This document shows, piece after piece, positions 26,352 to 38,428 of a stretch of 64,000 bases of DNA (positions are counted from its first letter, which is position 1; each line of letters starts with the position of its first letter). This stretch comes from Karalla daura (Eukaryota > Chordata > Actinopteri > Chaetodontiformes > Leiognathidae): the NCBI GenBank assembly GCA_029224185.1, contig CM055193.1, positions 14,110,669 through 14,174,668 of the forward strand, in the 5' to 3' direction. The notes below the pieces were generated by a model that ran no database searches, was not told the DNA's origin, and worked only from the letters and a program-made list of their open reading frames with translations. Position numbers and translations under genes: made by a program.

Positions 26352-28611
26352 ATACATTGATGAGTCTGGGATGGAGTTAACAGGGCGGCGTGGGTCGTTG
26401 CTGTAGTTGGGGATTTTCACAGGCTTGGTGTTTGTCAGTTTTACTGTAATCCAGGTGCCGTGTGCATGTGTGGTCCCAAACTTTTCTCCCCCCAGCTAAT
26501 TCATAAGCCGCCGTGAAGGGAATACTGTACGTCCTTCTGGGTAGGGATCTGCCACAGGATTCAGCTACCTTCACGCAATTTAACGTGCAATCTGTTCTGG
26601 TTCCACATCAGGCACTGTTTTTAGAAGGGAGGGGGGTGGCGGTGGTTGGTTGGTTTGCAGCTCTGGATCTAGATTATTCTCATTGATCATGCCTCATTTA
26701 GCTCGCCTGGTGGGTGTAGTACCTCTTTCCTGGAGAGTGTCCAGGAGGCTGCCCTGCTGACAGATGCTCTGCTTACCCCTCCGGCCACGCCGTCATCTCT
26801 CGCAAGCCTCCCAGAGCGATGAGAAACAAACAGGTGGAGCCAAAAGAAAAAAAGAAGAAGAAGAAGAAAAAAAAGCGAAACACCTCAGCTCTGCTTTGTT
26901 TGCATCTGCAGTTGGAGGGAGACGAGCCCAACGGTGCTCTTTATCTTTTCACAGAGAGGACTCAGACGTTGAAAGAGGCTGACAGTTGTGCTGAGAAGTA
27001 TAGAGAGCGGTGGGTGGGGATTTTATAAAGTGCTGCAGGATGCTCTTTTTTTCTGCTGTCTCTTATGGGACACGGAGCACAGGCGGCACCGAGGTGACAG
27101 CACCAAGGACAAAACCTATCTTGGGCTGACTGTACCTCTCTCTACCTAACGCTGACTCCTGTGGCTCGGCACCAGGCTCGTCATTAGCACAGTTTTCATT
27201 ACACCCCTATTTAATTCCAATTCATTATAACAAACTAGACTATGAATAGTTTGGGTGTTATTTTTGAACAGCCATTGAAAGCCTGAGGTTTTGTAGCCCG
27301 GTGTGCATATCCGCTGTTTCAAAACAAGTCCAAATATAACCTAATTTTCCCATTACGCACAAAGGGAATTATCTGCTCATCTGGGGCCTCGTCGTCCCGA
27401 AGTAGTCATAAAATAGGAGCCGCGTTTATTATTTTCTTTTTCTTTTTGTCTCTGGTATTGTGTTTCTCAGGGACAGTCAGTGGTTTGTACTTAGAGCTGT
27501 CACATGATCACTCAGGTTTCCGGCCTGTAGTAAACAAACACACGAGTAGAGGATCATATTAAATGTATGTACAGCTGGGTGCCTACTGTACTACACCTGC
27601 ACACGTGTTCTCCTCCAGTGTCCTGAGTGCCAGGGACTATTTGATGTTTTGCTTCCTTTCTCTGTTTTTGTCCTTCTCTCTCTCTCTTTCTGTTTGGTCA
27701 AGCTCTAAAACATTCTGGCAACCTCATTAAGTCCGTACCTCAGGCTGCCCCTCCCATTGGCTCTCACACTGAGAAATACTCTCCGAGTCTCTCATACATA
27801 ACCAGAAAAAATGAGAGATGCTTTGAAGTTCACCAGTCTTATTTCTTTTTTTTTTTTTCCCCTCTCGGCTCCCTCCAAGAAGGCAGCTGGTGCCCAGATG
27901 CTGGAGCCACTCGAAGAGGAGGAGAGGAGAAATAAAAGCGGCTTATTCTAACTGTGCAGCCTCCTAAAGCGTGTTGCATGAGTGACTGTGACCGCTTGTC
28001 ACCCTTGTTCTCCGACTTCCCGCAGCTTCATTAGGTGGAAATATCTCCACTCTGCTCATATCCTTAAGTAAACCACAAAGCACAAGTATGTTCAAAGTGA
28101 CATGGCCTCGGACTCCGGGTATGAGTCAGTGTTTTTTCTTTTTTTTCCCCCCCTCGGACACATTAGCGTGGCTATCGTTGCGATTGCTCAGCCGCTGTCA
28201 TCTTCTCACTCCAGGTGAGAGTGGAGCTTTCCCAGTGCTGGCCTCGGCCCATTTTGTTGGTGTGTTGCTGGCAGACGATGGCAGAGAGCATCAGTGTTAA
28301 ACGGTCAGGCGCTGTCACCAGTCACAGCATCCTGCTGCGCTGACGGGGCATTTTCACCACTCTTTAATCTTCGGAAGGGGAGAAAAACATGGCAATTTTT
28401 TTTTTTTTTTGCTGTGAGATCTCTAGCAGATTTTTTAGCTTCTTTGAGGACAGGATTTGCGATGGTCACAGAGAGGAAAACACAGAGCTAGGCACCACTT
28501 TGCTGTACGGAAAGAGTGAAATTATTTTCAGTGCGTTTCATCATGTTGGAGATGTTTGATGTTACGCCTACAATGCTACGGCAAAAACCTTTGAATTCGT
28601 GATGAGGTTTT
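26352..28611. other. Non-coding DNA
   Basis: An A/G-rich stretch lies at 26843-26880 (aaaagaaaaaaagaagaag), with T runs near 27850, 28140 and 28400. No supported exon. Confidence 0.5.
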
Positions 28612-29194
28612 TATGTTTTGAGAGTTATTTTCAGCAGAGAGTCAGATGAGAAAATTGAAAATCCACCTCACTTTCACATCATTTGAGCATTTACTTAGCT
28701 TAGCTTAGCACGCAGTTTGGGAGAAAGGAGAATCATGAATGCAACAAAATCTACCAAGGCACAAAATTTTATCTCTGTTGTTAAATGAAGACAATAACCA
28801 GAGTCTAAAAATGACAAATGGCACAATTTTACTGCTTGTTTCCTGCCTGGCAACCGAAGATAAAGTAGAAACACTGAGGGGTGCGACCTCACCTCACACA
28901 CAGCGATGTGTCATTTTTACACCTCTGCCTTTGCGTGGAATCGAAAAAGAGATTAAACTTGTTAATACACTTTACAGGTGCTGGTCGGAGGAATCTCTTT
29001 GTCAGTGTTTGCTAAAGCCACCAACTGCTCCCTCCTCCCTCCCTGTAGACTTTTTGCCAAGCCATGCTAACTGGACACTGCTGGCAGCTTAATATCTAAT
29101 ATAACAGACAGATATGTGATTGGGTTCGATCTTCTCATCTAACTCCCAGCTAGAATTCGAATAAGCATATTTCCAGAACTGTCAGCTCCTTTAA
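28612..29194. mobile_element. Foldback non-autonomous element, copy 2
   Basis: The left arm has gagagtcagatgagaaaatt and acttagcttagcttagcacg. The right arm has ccatgctaactggacactgc, gatcttctcatctaactccc and cgaataagcatatttccaga, ending ctcctttaat. The arms are inverted relatives of each other and of the element at 17650-18040. About 330 bp of unrelated-looking sequence lies between them. Confidence 0.65.
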
Positions 29195-30346
29195 TGCACC
29201 CATAGTGATTGATTTTGCTCTTACTTGTCGAGAGATTTTTCTCATTCCTCACATATTTCCCTTTTTCTAACAAGGCTGCCAGTGGATGTGGCCTATCTGC
29301 AGTGCCGCAGGAGCCCTGTCCTCTCCCTCACATTTCCTCCACACGGTCTTACATGCAGATTGGGTCACTATCTGTGTGACAGAATGATTCATCGACCTAT
29401 CAGGGGACAGGGAAAGGGGCTGGCCGAGGGGAGGGGTGATGGGGGGGTGGAGGTGGTGGATGTATGGCAACTGGCTGTAAATGATCCCTGCAGCTCCTCG
29501 TTCAGCATTCAAACCCTGGCGCCTCCCATCTCCTTTTCAAGGATCCCTGCTGATAAAAGCTGAGTCACATTCAGCGGGCAGGTGAGAATACGCATTGTTT
29601 TATCTGCACGAGCAGGGTTGTAAATGAGCCTCCCTGGACCTCCCTGTTGGGTCAGCGCACAATGAGATAGAAGAGCGAGAGGCTTTTCTCCACTGCTCTT
29701 TGGCGAAATGATGCGCGGGGCTATTTGACATCCTTATCTCGGCCGCTGCTCTCAGATCAGCAGTGGCACCAGCAGGATTTCCTGATGCTCTGACATCGGG
29801 TCTTGAGGGGGAAATTGGTGGCACAGATTTCTCCCTCAATAACGTTCCCTTGTCACACTCGCACACGTCTCCCCGCGGGAAATATTCCTGAATGCCTGCA
29901 GATAGAGGTATGACTGCAACGCTGACGTGTCTGATCGACGCTCAAGGCCTATTCGCCTATATCGCACACGTTTGAATCCACAGCGTTTGCCCGTCCCTTA
30001 TATCTCTGTAAGTGTCCAGCGCTGCGTGGCTACATAAGTTCTGCTGACTGGGTCGCACATCAGTTGCTGAGCGAGTGTGTTTGTCGACACAGGGAGGTTT
30101 ATCACCACAGCGCCGACTCAAAATCAGCTCGTCTTCGCATGAAAAGTCGAGTGAATTTTTACATTGGCTGAAGATATAATGCCACGCTCGGTGGTAAAAT
30201 GGATTGGTTGGTGCGTGGTGCTTTTTTTCCGCTCAAAGCGCCTCCGCAAGTCACATTAACCTATTCATACGCTGGTGGCAGAGGCTATCGTGCGCAGTCT
30301 GTCTGCTCAGCCCCGGAGCCTCGACCATCCACGTACTCTGATGTCA
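29195..30346. other. Non-coding DNA
   Basis: No supported feature. GC-rich around 29280-29460. Confidence 0.5.
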
Positions 30347-30471
30347 CAGCGTCAGGGGCAGTTGGGGATTCAGTGTCTTGCTCTGCGACACTTTGACATG
30401 TAAGCTTCGGGGCGCTGGGGCTGAACCGCTGACCCTGTGATAAGTGGATGACCGCGTTGCTCCTGAGCCAT
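30347..30471 (-). repeat. Second SINE family, copy 2 (5' part)
   Basis: Read on - it gives tggctcaggagcaacgcggt, catccacttatcac, gtcagcggttcagcccc and ttacatgtcaaagtgtcgc, the same order as at 20118-20250. Confidence 0.65.
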
Positions 30472-33400
30472 GCTTAGCCAGAACATATTCCCCTGAAATA
30501 GGGTGACACGGTGACTTGGCGAATGCCCCTGCTGCGTCAGAGCACGAAGGAGCCTCGGTGGCCTGGGTTCACCGCAGGATGCCTCTCATACAGTAATGGA
30601 CTGCGTTAGAGGGTGCACACGCGCCTTTAAAAGAGATGGGTAATGGGGATGGGGTCGTGTTTTGACGTTGGTGCCTTGTTAGTTGATTTAAATGTCTTAA
30701 TTGCTGTTTAGTCGCATTTCGGCGTCGTGGCAGAAGCTTGGCCCTTCACCGTGGACGCAGGCGGCTTGAAGAGCAAGAGTCAGAATGAGGTTTTGGCACT
30801 CGGGTTTGCGCCATGTGCTGCGTTTTTGGATTTGCCAGTGCTTTTGTCAGCCTCTTGGCTGCAGACCACGGGATGACAAAAGAGGGGAGCTTTTTGTGAC
30901 TACAGTAGGCTACCTTGCCTGAAATCCGTCTCTGCCACACGCTCAGTATTTATCTGACTGTGCATGCCAGCTGAGATCTGTTCAACGGCAGGGCTGTACA
31001 TGAAGGAGATGTATCTTTGTGCGGTTGAAAATAGCAGTACGTCTGAGGAAAGATGGCTCCAGATTGCAGCTATGAAGACCGATGCCGTCGAGTCAGAGGC
31101 ACTTTCCAGCTCAATATTTTGACTGACGGGAATCTGAAGAATGCTTGACATGTCATGAAAGTTTAATCAAAGACGGGTTCATTTAATGGCCAACAAAAAC
31201 CATCTCTGTCCCACCGTTAAAATGAATCTCACTCTATGGTTCGACTCGGGACAAGTTCCACACAGTATCGAATTGTTCAGTGGTAAATAACAAGCAATAC
31301 AGCCATCGGTATCCTTGGCCAAAATGAGAGCATTATGACAGTGGGAGCCCCAAGTCCATTTCAGCAGGGCTAAATTACCATAGAGTAGCAAGAGTTCAGG
31401 AACAAAGCTGCACATTATCTCTAATTGAAAGAACTCCACCATCTCAGCTCAGCTCTCTGACTGCAGTAATGCTCCGTCTGATGAATCTAATAAAATACTA
31501 TGCCCCTTGTTCTCTAAATGTTCCAGCCCACATTTCTGCTGAAATCGAGTCCAGACGGATCAAGGGGGTCAGCTATGACTCAGTGGCTGCTCAAAGTGTG
31601 TTTATCATAAATTCAAGATGCGAACAATTACGCCTCACATCCCTTCTCTCCGTATCTCATGCAATGTGGCTCGCACCCAAAATAGCTCAATGAGATTCAG
31701 ATGAAAACAGTCGCTCAGCTTGAAAAACAGAAATACAGAGTGAGATGACATGCACGCACGCACACACATACACACGCACGCAGGCATACACATGCAATTC
31801 GTCAGAAAGAGATAATCTGCACATCAAAGAAATACCACATTGCGCGAACACTCAATTGGCTTAAAATCTGAAGTGATCAAATTAGCCGTCTTCAACGGTA
31901 TTCACAGCTCGGGAAGTTACAAACTCCTTGTGCATTTTTGTTTTTTTTTTAGATAATTCAACTCATTTCAGAGGAAATGACGCTGGGCGGGACGCACTGC
32001 CAGTTCAGCTGGAGGCCAGGCCCTCCACCCGCCCACGCGGGACCTATAATGTCACAGATGGCAGGGTCCTCAGCGGGGGCTGAATGGTTTTACTCAGGTC
32101 ACATTGTTCACTTCACTCTCCGTTTCTTGGACCCCGGTCGTATGATGGTGTGTGACAACAGAGCAGCCACTGCTGCTGCTGCTGTTTTTTTTTTTTCCCT
32201 TTGAATACAGCAACCTTTTCACAGTGCCTAATATTCAATACCTAATTTGCCGCCCCACTGGTCCTGACTGTTGCCCCGAGCTGAAGCTGTGTGACCCTGT
32301 GGCCACTTTTCCCTCCCCGTTTACAGAAGCCATTTTGAAAATGCGTCCTAAGACGTTTTGTAAGCTCGTGGAGCGTGGAAAGCATGAAATACGTGCGGAT
32401 GAGAACGTAAATTCAGATTTTAAGCCGACACACGTGAATGCACTACACACCCAGGGTAAGCTCCCACACATGTATAGATTGGCCCGCCGGCAGACAGCTG
32501 TTGGAGCCGGTATAGAGGCGAGTTGTCAGGACCGAGGGGAAAACAAAAGGACTTTGCCGTCTGGCTCTAGGTTGTTAATTAATTGCTGTTCGGGGTACGT
32601 GTCGTTGTGTAATGAAACAGCTGCATGGCTTTAGCTCACTCTCCTTAGGTTGTTTTCTCTTGGATCTGACCTGGGTGCTAACTGCTAATAAGCCCTCAAT
32701 AACCACACACACACACACACACAAACAAACACTCCATTCTCCGTTGGCTCATCTGTGGACCGGGGGTTCCCTGTCGCTGCGGAGGATGTCACGCTGTGCG
32801 GTCAGCGGGTCAACACACACATAACATCAGTTGAGGACACTCCACGTCGCAGTGAAACATGCGTTTCTATGGGCGAGCAAGGAGATGTAGTTATCATTAG
32901 AGTTTGACAGGTGGGCGGTAATTAAGTAAGAGCACTTAGCCCGAAGGCGTATTTTGAGTGTTTTTCTGAGTGACTCAGATATTTCTCTAATGATGATGAA
33001 GACAACATATGATGTGCTAATCCATGAGTGCGCCAAGAGTGGTCTTGCTTATTGGTAAAACTGTCATTTATTGCATGGAACAAAATGCAGTTCAGCTCAT
33101 TAGATACACTGCAGGGGACACCTTGAGACGCTCACCACAAACCGCAGTAATCCCTGATTCAAGGCCCTCCACTGACCCTTGTCACTTCTCTCTCCCCCCC
33201 AGTTCTTGTCATCGCTCCACTTGGTGTAATGAAGAGACAAATGTGCCCTAACAGATAATTTTAGAAATATGCTGCAAGACAGATGATATCTTGTATGAGT
33301 TGTTAAAATAAGCCGTAATATACTGGGAGAGTGAGATGCGATTTATCATCTCGCATAGATTCCTGTTGTTAAATCTAAGCAGAAGTGGGTGCAGTAAAGG

Positions 33401-34074
33401 ATGAGTAGCTGAGTGGGTAAATAAGCAAGTGTTTACTCTGGTGTGACTAGTTAACTATACCAACCTTTCCTGATTCTTGTTATATCTGTTTAGATGAGAT
33501 GCAGCAGATTCACAGTTTATAAATCAGCAGCGGTGTTGCGTGGTGTAAGACATCTGCAAAAACAATCACTAACAGCAAAGCTTCCTATGAACTCTGCTCA
33601 GTGTTTCCCATGCAGTGGTAATTTCTTTTTCAAATGTTGGAGACCATCTGCATCCACCTTGGCAGACAGCATTAACCTTAAGTACCGGAGTTAATTTTTC
33701 GGGAAGAGCCATGCTAGTATGTGGGGTTGCTGCGCTCTGGTTTGTTTGTGCACGGCAAATAAAAGTGCTTGATCCCCGTCCAGCTCAGAGCCGTGTGCTC
33801 GGTGATAAGGGCCAGATCATGCCCGTAGCTGCTCTCTGGACTGTGGAGCCGAGCCATTTTGTTTTAACCAATTGTGACGACTCGAATGCTGACAAAGTGA
33901 GACGCGCGCTGGGAGAGGGAGCTAAAAAAAATCTCGCGTGCATCTCGGTTAGTCACCAGTAAACAAAATTGGAGGAGGAGGTTTCCTTTTAGTCTCAGGA
34001 TGCTCCTCTTCGGCACAATCTCGCACACTCACAGAACTGAGTGTGATGTGGACGGCTGGAGCAGATGGAGGTTA
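30472..34074. other. Non-coding DNA
   Basis: CA-type tracts at 31750-31792 and 32705-32723. T runs near 31940 and 32185. No supported exon. Confidence 0.5.
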
Positions 34075-34205
34075 ACAGCCTCGCTGAAGGGCATCTCTGT
34101 GGTGGTACTAAGCGAGGGGCAAGCTCTGCTCTGTTACATCCTTTTCAAGATTTAATCTGTCGGTTCGGGGACTGAACCACTGACCCTCAGGAGTCCCAGT
34201 CTGCA
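34075..34205 (-). repeat. Possible degenerate SINE copy
   Basis: It includes ctgaagggcatctctgtgg, then gttcggggactgaaccactg and accctcaggagtccc, which resemble common fish SINE phrases read in reverse. Confidence 0.35.
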
Positions 34206-36058
34206 GGCCAAAATAACTCGGACAGTGGCGTCTGTATCTCATGGATATCTTCTTATTTCTGGGTGTGCATAGTTCAGGACATTTTCAGGTCTGTGTGGAT
34301 GAATTTTGAATGAGTTTTCACTTGTCTAGCAAAATGTCTCGACATCTGTGAGGCGCACTGACACAGGATTCTGGACAGTGAAACTCTCTCACTTTCAGAT
34401 CTGTCCATAATGTTTGTTCCCTGCAGATTTGCAGGGATCATGCCTTCTTCATCCTCCACAATCAGGTAAAAATACACCTTTGTCGAGTGCTCTGGTTTCA
34501 TGCTGCGATCCACTTGTTTTCCAGGAGGTTTTTGGTACATTGTAAATCTCAGCTCACTCAGCAGGTAATTCCTTCCCTCGCCACTCGTCTGATTTAGGAA
34601 TAAAGAAGGTATCAGACTCCCTTCTTCGGAGAAAATCAGTTTATATTGTTGACTTGCCTTGGCGAGCGTGGAGCGCTGGCTGCGAAGCAGGACTAATGCC
34701 CGTCATAAAACAAAAGCGTGAGTCTGTGTCCTCTCTGTCCGTCCTCACTGTTGCCCTCGGAGTGGAGGAGATAAAATGCTTGAGCACATATCCATGAATG
34801 TTAATTCAATCGGTCTGGCTCGGCCTGATGTGAGGGACAAACAGGATGAAATGCACATAAACCTTGGATAAAAGCAGATTGCTCTTAACATTGTCGCTAT
34901 GTCCACGGTGATGCATGACACACAGCGGAACAGCCGGGCCGCACAGATTGCTGTTTTATTGAGCAAAACACTCATTTTCAAATGTGCGACGGGCTAAAGT
35001 GATACAGAGTCATTTTCTCAATTTTCTCAATAACTGATTTTCCATCTCACTTTACTCTAACAAGATGTCGACTGCTGGTAAAATCAGGCTACACGACGAG
35101 CAGCGTGTTATTTTAAAGTCCTATATTTTTAGATGTATAAACTGATCCTCGCCCGTGAATAACATAAGCATATCCACCCGGCTGTCAGTCTCAATTTGGA
35201 TTATTTATATGCGGCGATAAATACGAGCAGGATCTCTGGCACAAACTAGCAGGATTGGCACTCAGGAAATGGGAAATTCCTCCTTTTTTTTTGCCCATAT
35301 CTCGATGACTTTAATAAAATCAACAGCAGAGGTCTCCTCTTGTTATGCCTGTCGTCTTCCCCTGCTCTCTGAAGCAAGGCCTCGTCCGATCGCTCATCAC
35401 TCTGCTGGCAGGCTGCTTTCAGCTGCACTTGTCACACTGTGATTTCTGGAACCGATAAGAGCTCTGATTGAACATTTGTTTGGCCTGTGGAAACACCACT
35501 AGAGAATGTGTACTTGCAGTTGTTCATTTTGTTTCGTTTCTACGGTTAAACACTTTTCCTGGTCAGGCACTGCTGGCTTGAGTACGGGGCAGCATCCACA
35601 CAAAACAAAAAAGTGTGATAAACTGAGAATTGTTAGTAATTTCTCATAAATATTGTCAGCAACTGAGCGCAAATCGTTTGCAACGTCGTGAAATATGTTG
35701 GCGACGCTGTAAAATGGCAGACTTCGGTGTAGCTTGTCATCATCAATCATCTTGCAAAAGAAATTCTTTGGCACCTCCTCAGTGGGAATGGATTGGACGT
35801 TATGGAGCCAGAGGGTTCAGACCTCAGCTGAGTCATAAAAAACAGCTTTGTCAGTATTTCAGAAACTTTGTGTCAGTTGTTTTTCACTTTTTTCTGTCAC
35901 GTAAGAAGCGAAAACGCTTTTCAACTGACGTACACGTACAAATGTGGTCACAACTGTTGTAGTTGTTTATATTTTAATTAGTGGAAAAAAGAGAGATTTG
36001 AATAACTTCAGCCTTATATGTTGCTGTGCTGTCAAACCACAAAAAAGATATTCAACAT
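34206..36058. other. Non-coding DNA
   Basis: Nothing recognised. Confidence 0.5.
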
Positions 36059-36332
36059 CCATCTATTTATCCATCTATTATCTTAAATGCTTAGTACCCA
36101 GCAGTGGCATGGGGGTGGAGCCAGTCTCCAGTGTGCATAAGGCAAAGTTGGGGGACACTCCTTAGACATATCACCAGTCCATCAAAGAGCCCACACACCA
36201 TTCACTCTCACATATCACACATAGGTGCCACAATGAATCTCCAGTCATACATCTTTTTGGACTGTGGGAGTCAAACCCAGGACCTTCTTGCTGTGAGGTG
36301 ACAGGGTTAACAGCTGGCCACCATGTAGCCCG
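36059..36332 (-). repeat. SINE-like copy, nearly full length
   Basis: It runs from ccatctatttatccatc through accattcactctcacat and ttggactgtgggag to gtcaaacccaggaccttctt and gctgtgaggtgacagggtta, so it includes the reverse of the tRNA-like head. Confidence 0.75.
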
Positions 36333-36817
36333 AGTGTCAACATCTGTGTGTTTGTTATGGTAGCGTGAGGCAAGGCTCCTCAGCAGTCATGGGAAATCCA
36401 AGTCATTTTACGGACTATGACTCCCAGTGCAGCATATTGATTTATGTCGCTGTCAAAAATTCATGACAGGGCATCACGTTGCAACGTAAGTGGAATAGTA
36501 AATGTTTTTGCGTGTTTGTTGATTTCTGTGAAGTGAAGTTGATGAACATGAAGAGGAAAAATAGATTGAATTTGCTCATAAAGACAAACGTGGAGCCTGT
36601 GGCGCTGGCGTTTCATCTCTCTGCTTTGCCTGTGTAAAACGGGTTACCGCATTTAAATCTGTTATCAGGTCATTCATGATTGAAAAATATGCTGTGGGGG
36701 GTCACATTGGAAATAATTCCCATGATCCCAAGCCTCCTTACGATGTTGTTAAGCTACTCTTTTTATCTAGCATTTGCTTTGTGGTCATTGAGTAGCACTG
36801 TCAGTGTATGGCTAGAA
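36333..36817. other. Non-coding DNA
   Basis: No feature recognised. Confidence 0.5.
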
Positions 36818-36985
36818 GGTTTGAGCCCCCGGGTGCAGACTTTCTATGTTTTCCCCACGTCAGTGTGGGTTTTCTTTTCGATGCTACAATTGGATTGGAT
36901 TGGAGACTCTAAATCGAGTGAGTGTGACAGTGAATGGTGTGTGCATGTGCCCTGTGATGGAGTGAGATTGGCTCCAGCTGAAGCC
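36818..36985 (+). repeat. Partial SINE-like copy
   Basis: It contains ttgagcccccgggtgcagac, attggagactctaaatcg, gacagtgaatggtgtgtgc and ttggctccagctg in family order. Confidence 0.6.
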
Positions 36986-38212
36986 ACTGACACATGCACA
37001 TTTGCTTGCCCACCCAAGGTTTGTGTTTCTTTGTCTATTATTATTCTTCAGGTCACAGTGAGAGAAAGTAATGGACATGTTGTGTACATACACACATTTA
37101 AATGTAATTTATATTAAATGTAATTTATCTAGTCCTACCCCATCCTTCTTAATCTGGGAAACATCTACTAACAAAACCAAAAATGCCAAGAGAGATGTTG
37201 CTGAGACCTCTAAAAGCTAAAACTACTATATTAACCTCACAACCTGAAAGCCACAAATCCAAACTGTCTGTGTGTCAAGTCCAGAAAACTCTTTAACTTG
37301 AAATTGTCTGGGGTGCAACAACAAACCTGACGGAGCTCTTTCCTTTTTTGCACCACGGAACAAAGTGTTTGAGCCGGAAAAACTCATTCCGCTCAAGTAT
37401 AAGCCTGTTCCACTTGCTTGTATTCATTGATGAATATTTAAATTACTGTCAGATTTGGTGAGCGTGCGAGAGAGAGACAACTGCTTTGCATGAATAAATT
37501 GAATAAAAGTCTTCTGTGATATTGTTTACGCGTAATTTGTTCTCAGGTCTCTCCTAATGCAGGAAACATCTTGATCTCGCTGAGACCTGCTGCTAAAATG
37601 AAAGCTCGACAAACAGCAAGACTTAGGAAAAAGAGTTCTTTATTTTAATGGGGGCATTAGTGGAAAATCTACTGAAACCTCTCAGTTTGCTCATGTGTTT
37701 GCTCTTGCCGTAGATGTGGAGGGACTGATAAGCTTGGCCTCAGGTGTGGACTTTTTGAAGATGTGCCGTGCTCACGCCCGAAGCAGCTGGAGGAAGTTTA
37801 ATTAAGCAGTCCTCCTTCATCCATCATGGCCTCCAATTGATGCCAGTGTGCTGTGTACCTAAGGAGTGATTTTCTGGAGGACACGTCCATGAAAATGCAG
37901 TGGCAGTGGATCGTTGTCATAGCGAGGACCAACTTTGGTCTTTAGACAATAGTTTTGATGCCGATCTCAAAATAGCTCTGTTCAAGCATAAACTGTGGTT
38001 GTTTGTGGTGGTGTTAGTATTGTCAATGAAGTTGACTCAAAAGAAAGTTGAGGAATACAGCATATCCAAATGATTCAAGCTTTTATTGGGTTGGTTGCCT
38101 CCTGGCTAGTTCTGGCAAGTGGAAAGCAGGTGGAGATCGAGACCCTTGACATTCAGATCTATATTTTAATCTTGCCTCTCTTGACATCCGCGTTTTCCTG
38201 CTGTCTTTCCAG
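36986..38212 (+). other. End of the upstream intron before syt2 coding exon 1
   Basis: Inferred to be intronic because of the acceptor at 38211-38212 (cctgctgtctttccag). No other feature is seen. Confidence 0.55.
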
Positions 38213-38428
38213 GGACTGTGTGTGCAGCCTAAATGTCGAAGTGGAACTTGTTCAAGCATCAGACGACGCCCATGGTTGCCTCTAAGCCAACGGGGGCCAG
38301 TGCCTTGACTATGACTCCAGCCCCCGTCGCTCTTGTCTCCGCCGAGAACTCCACCGAGCCAGCCAACAAGAACGATGCCTTCGACGAGATCAAGAACAAG
38401 TTCCTCAACGAAATCGACAAGATCCCAC
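38213..38428 (+). CDS. syt2: syt2 coding exon 1: luminal N-terminus (ATG at 38233)
   Basis: A pyrimidine-rich acceptor ends with ag at 38211-38212, so at least one non-coding exon lies upstream. The ATG at 38233 is preceded immediately by an in-frame TAA (38230-38232). That fixes the start and rules out an N-terminal extension from upstream exons. Base -3 is t, a weak initiation context. The exon encodes residues 1-65, starting MSKWNLFKHQ; the FK.Q pattern resembles SYT2. It contains the N39-S40-T41 glycosylation sequon, then DEIKNKFLNEIDKIP. The donor gtgagt follows at 38429. The last base (C) joins TG of the next exon to make Leu66, restoring the family's IPLP motif. Confidence 0.9.
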
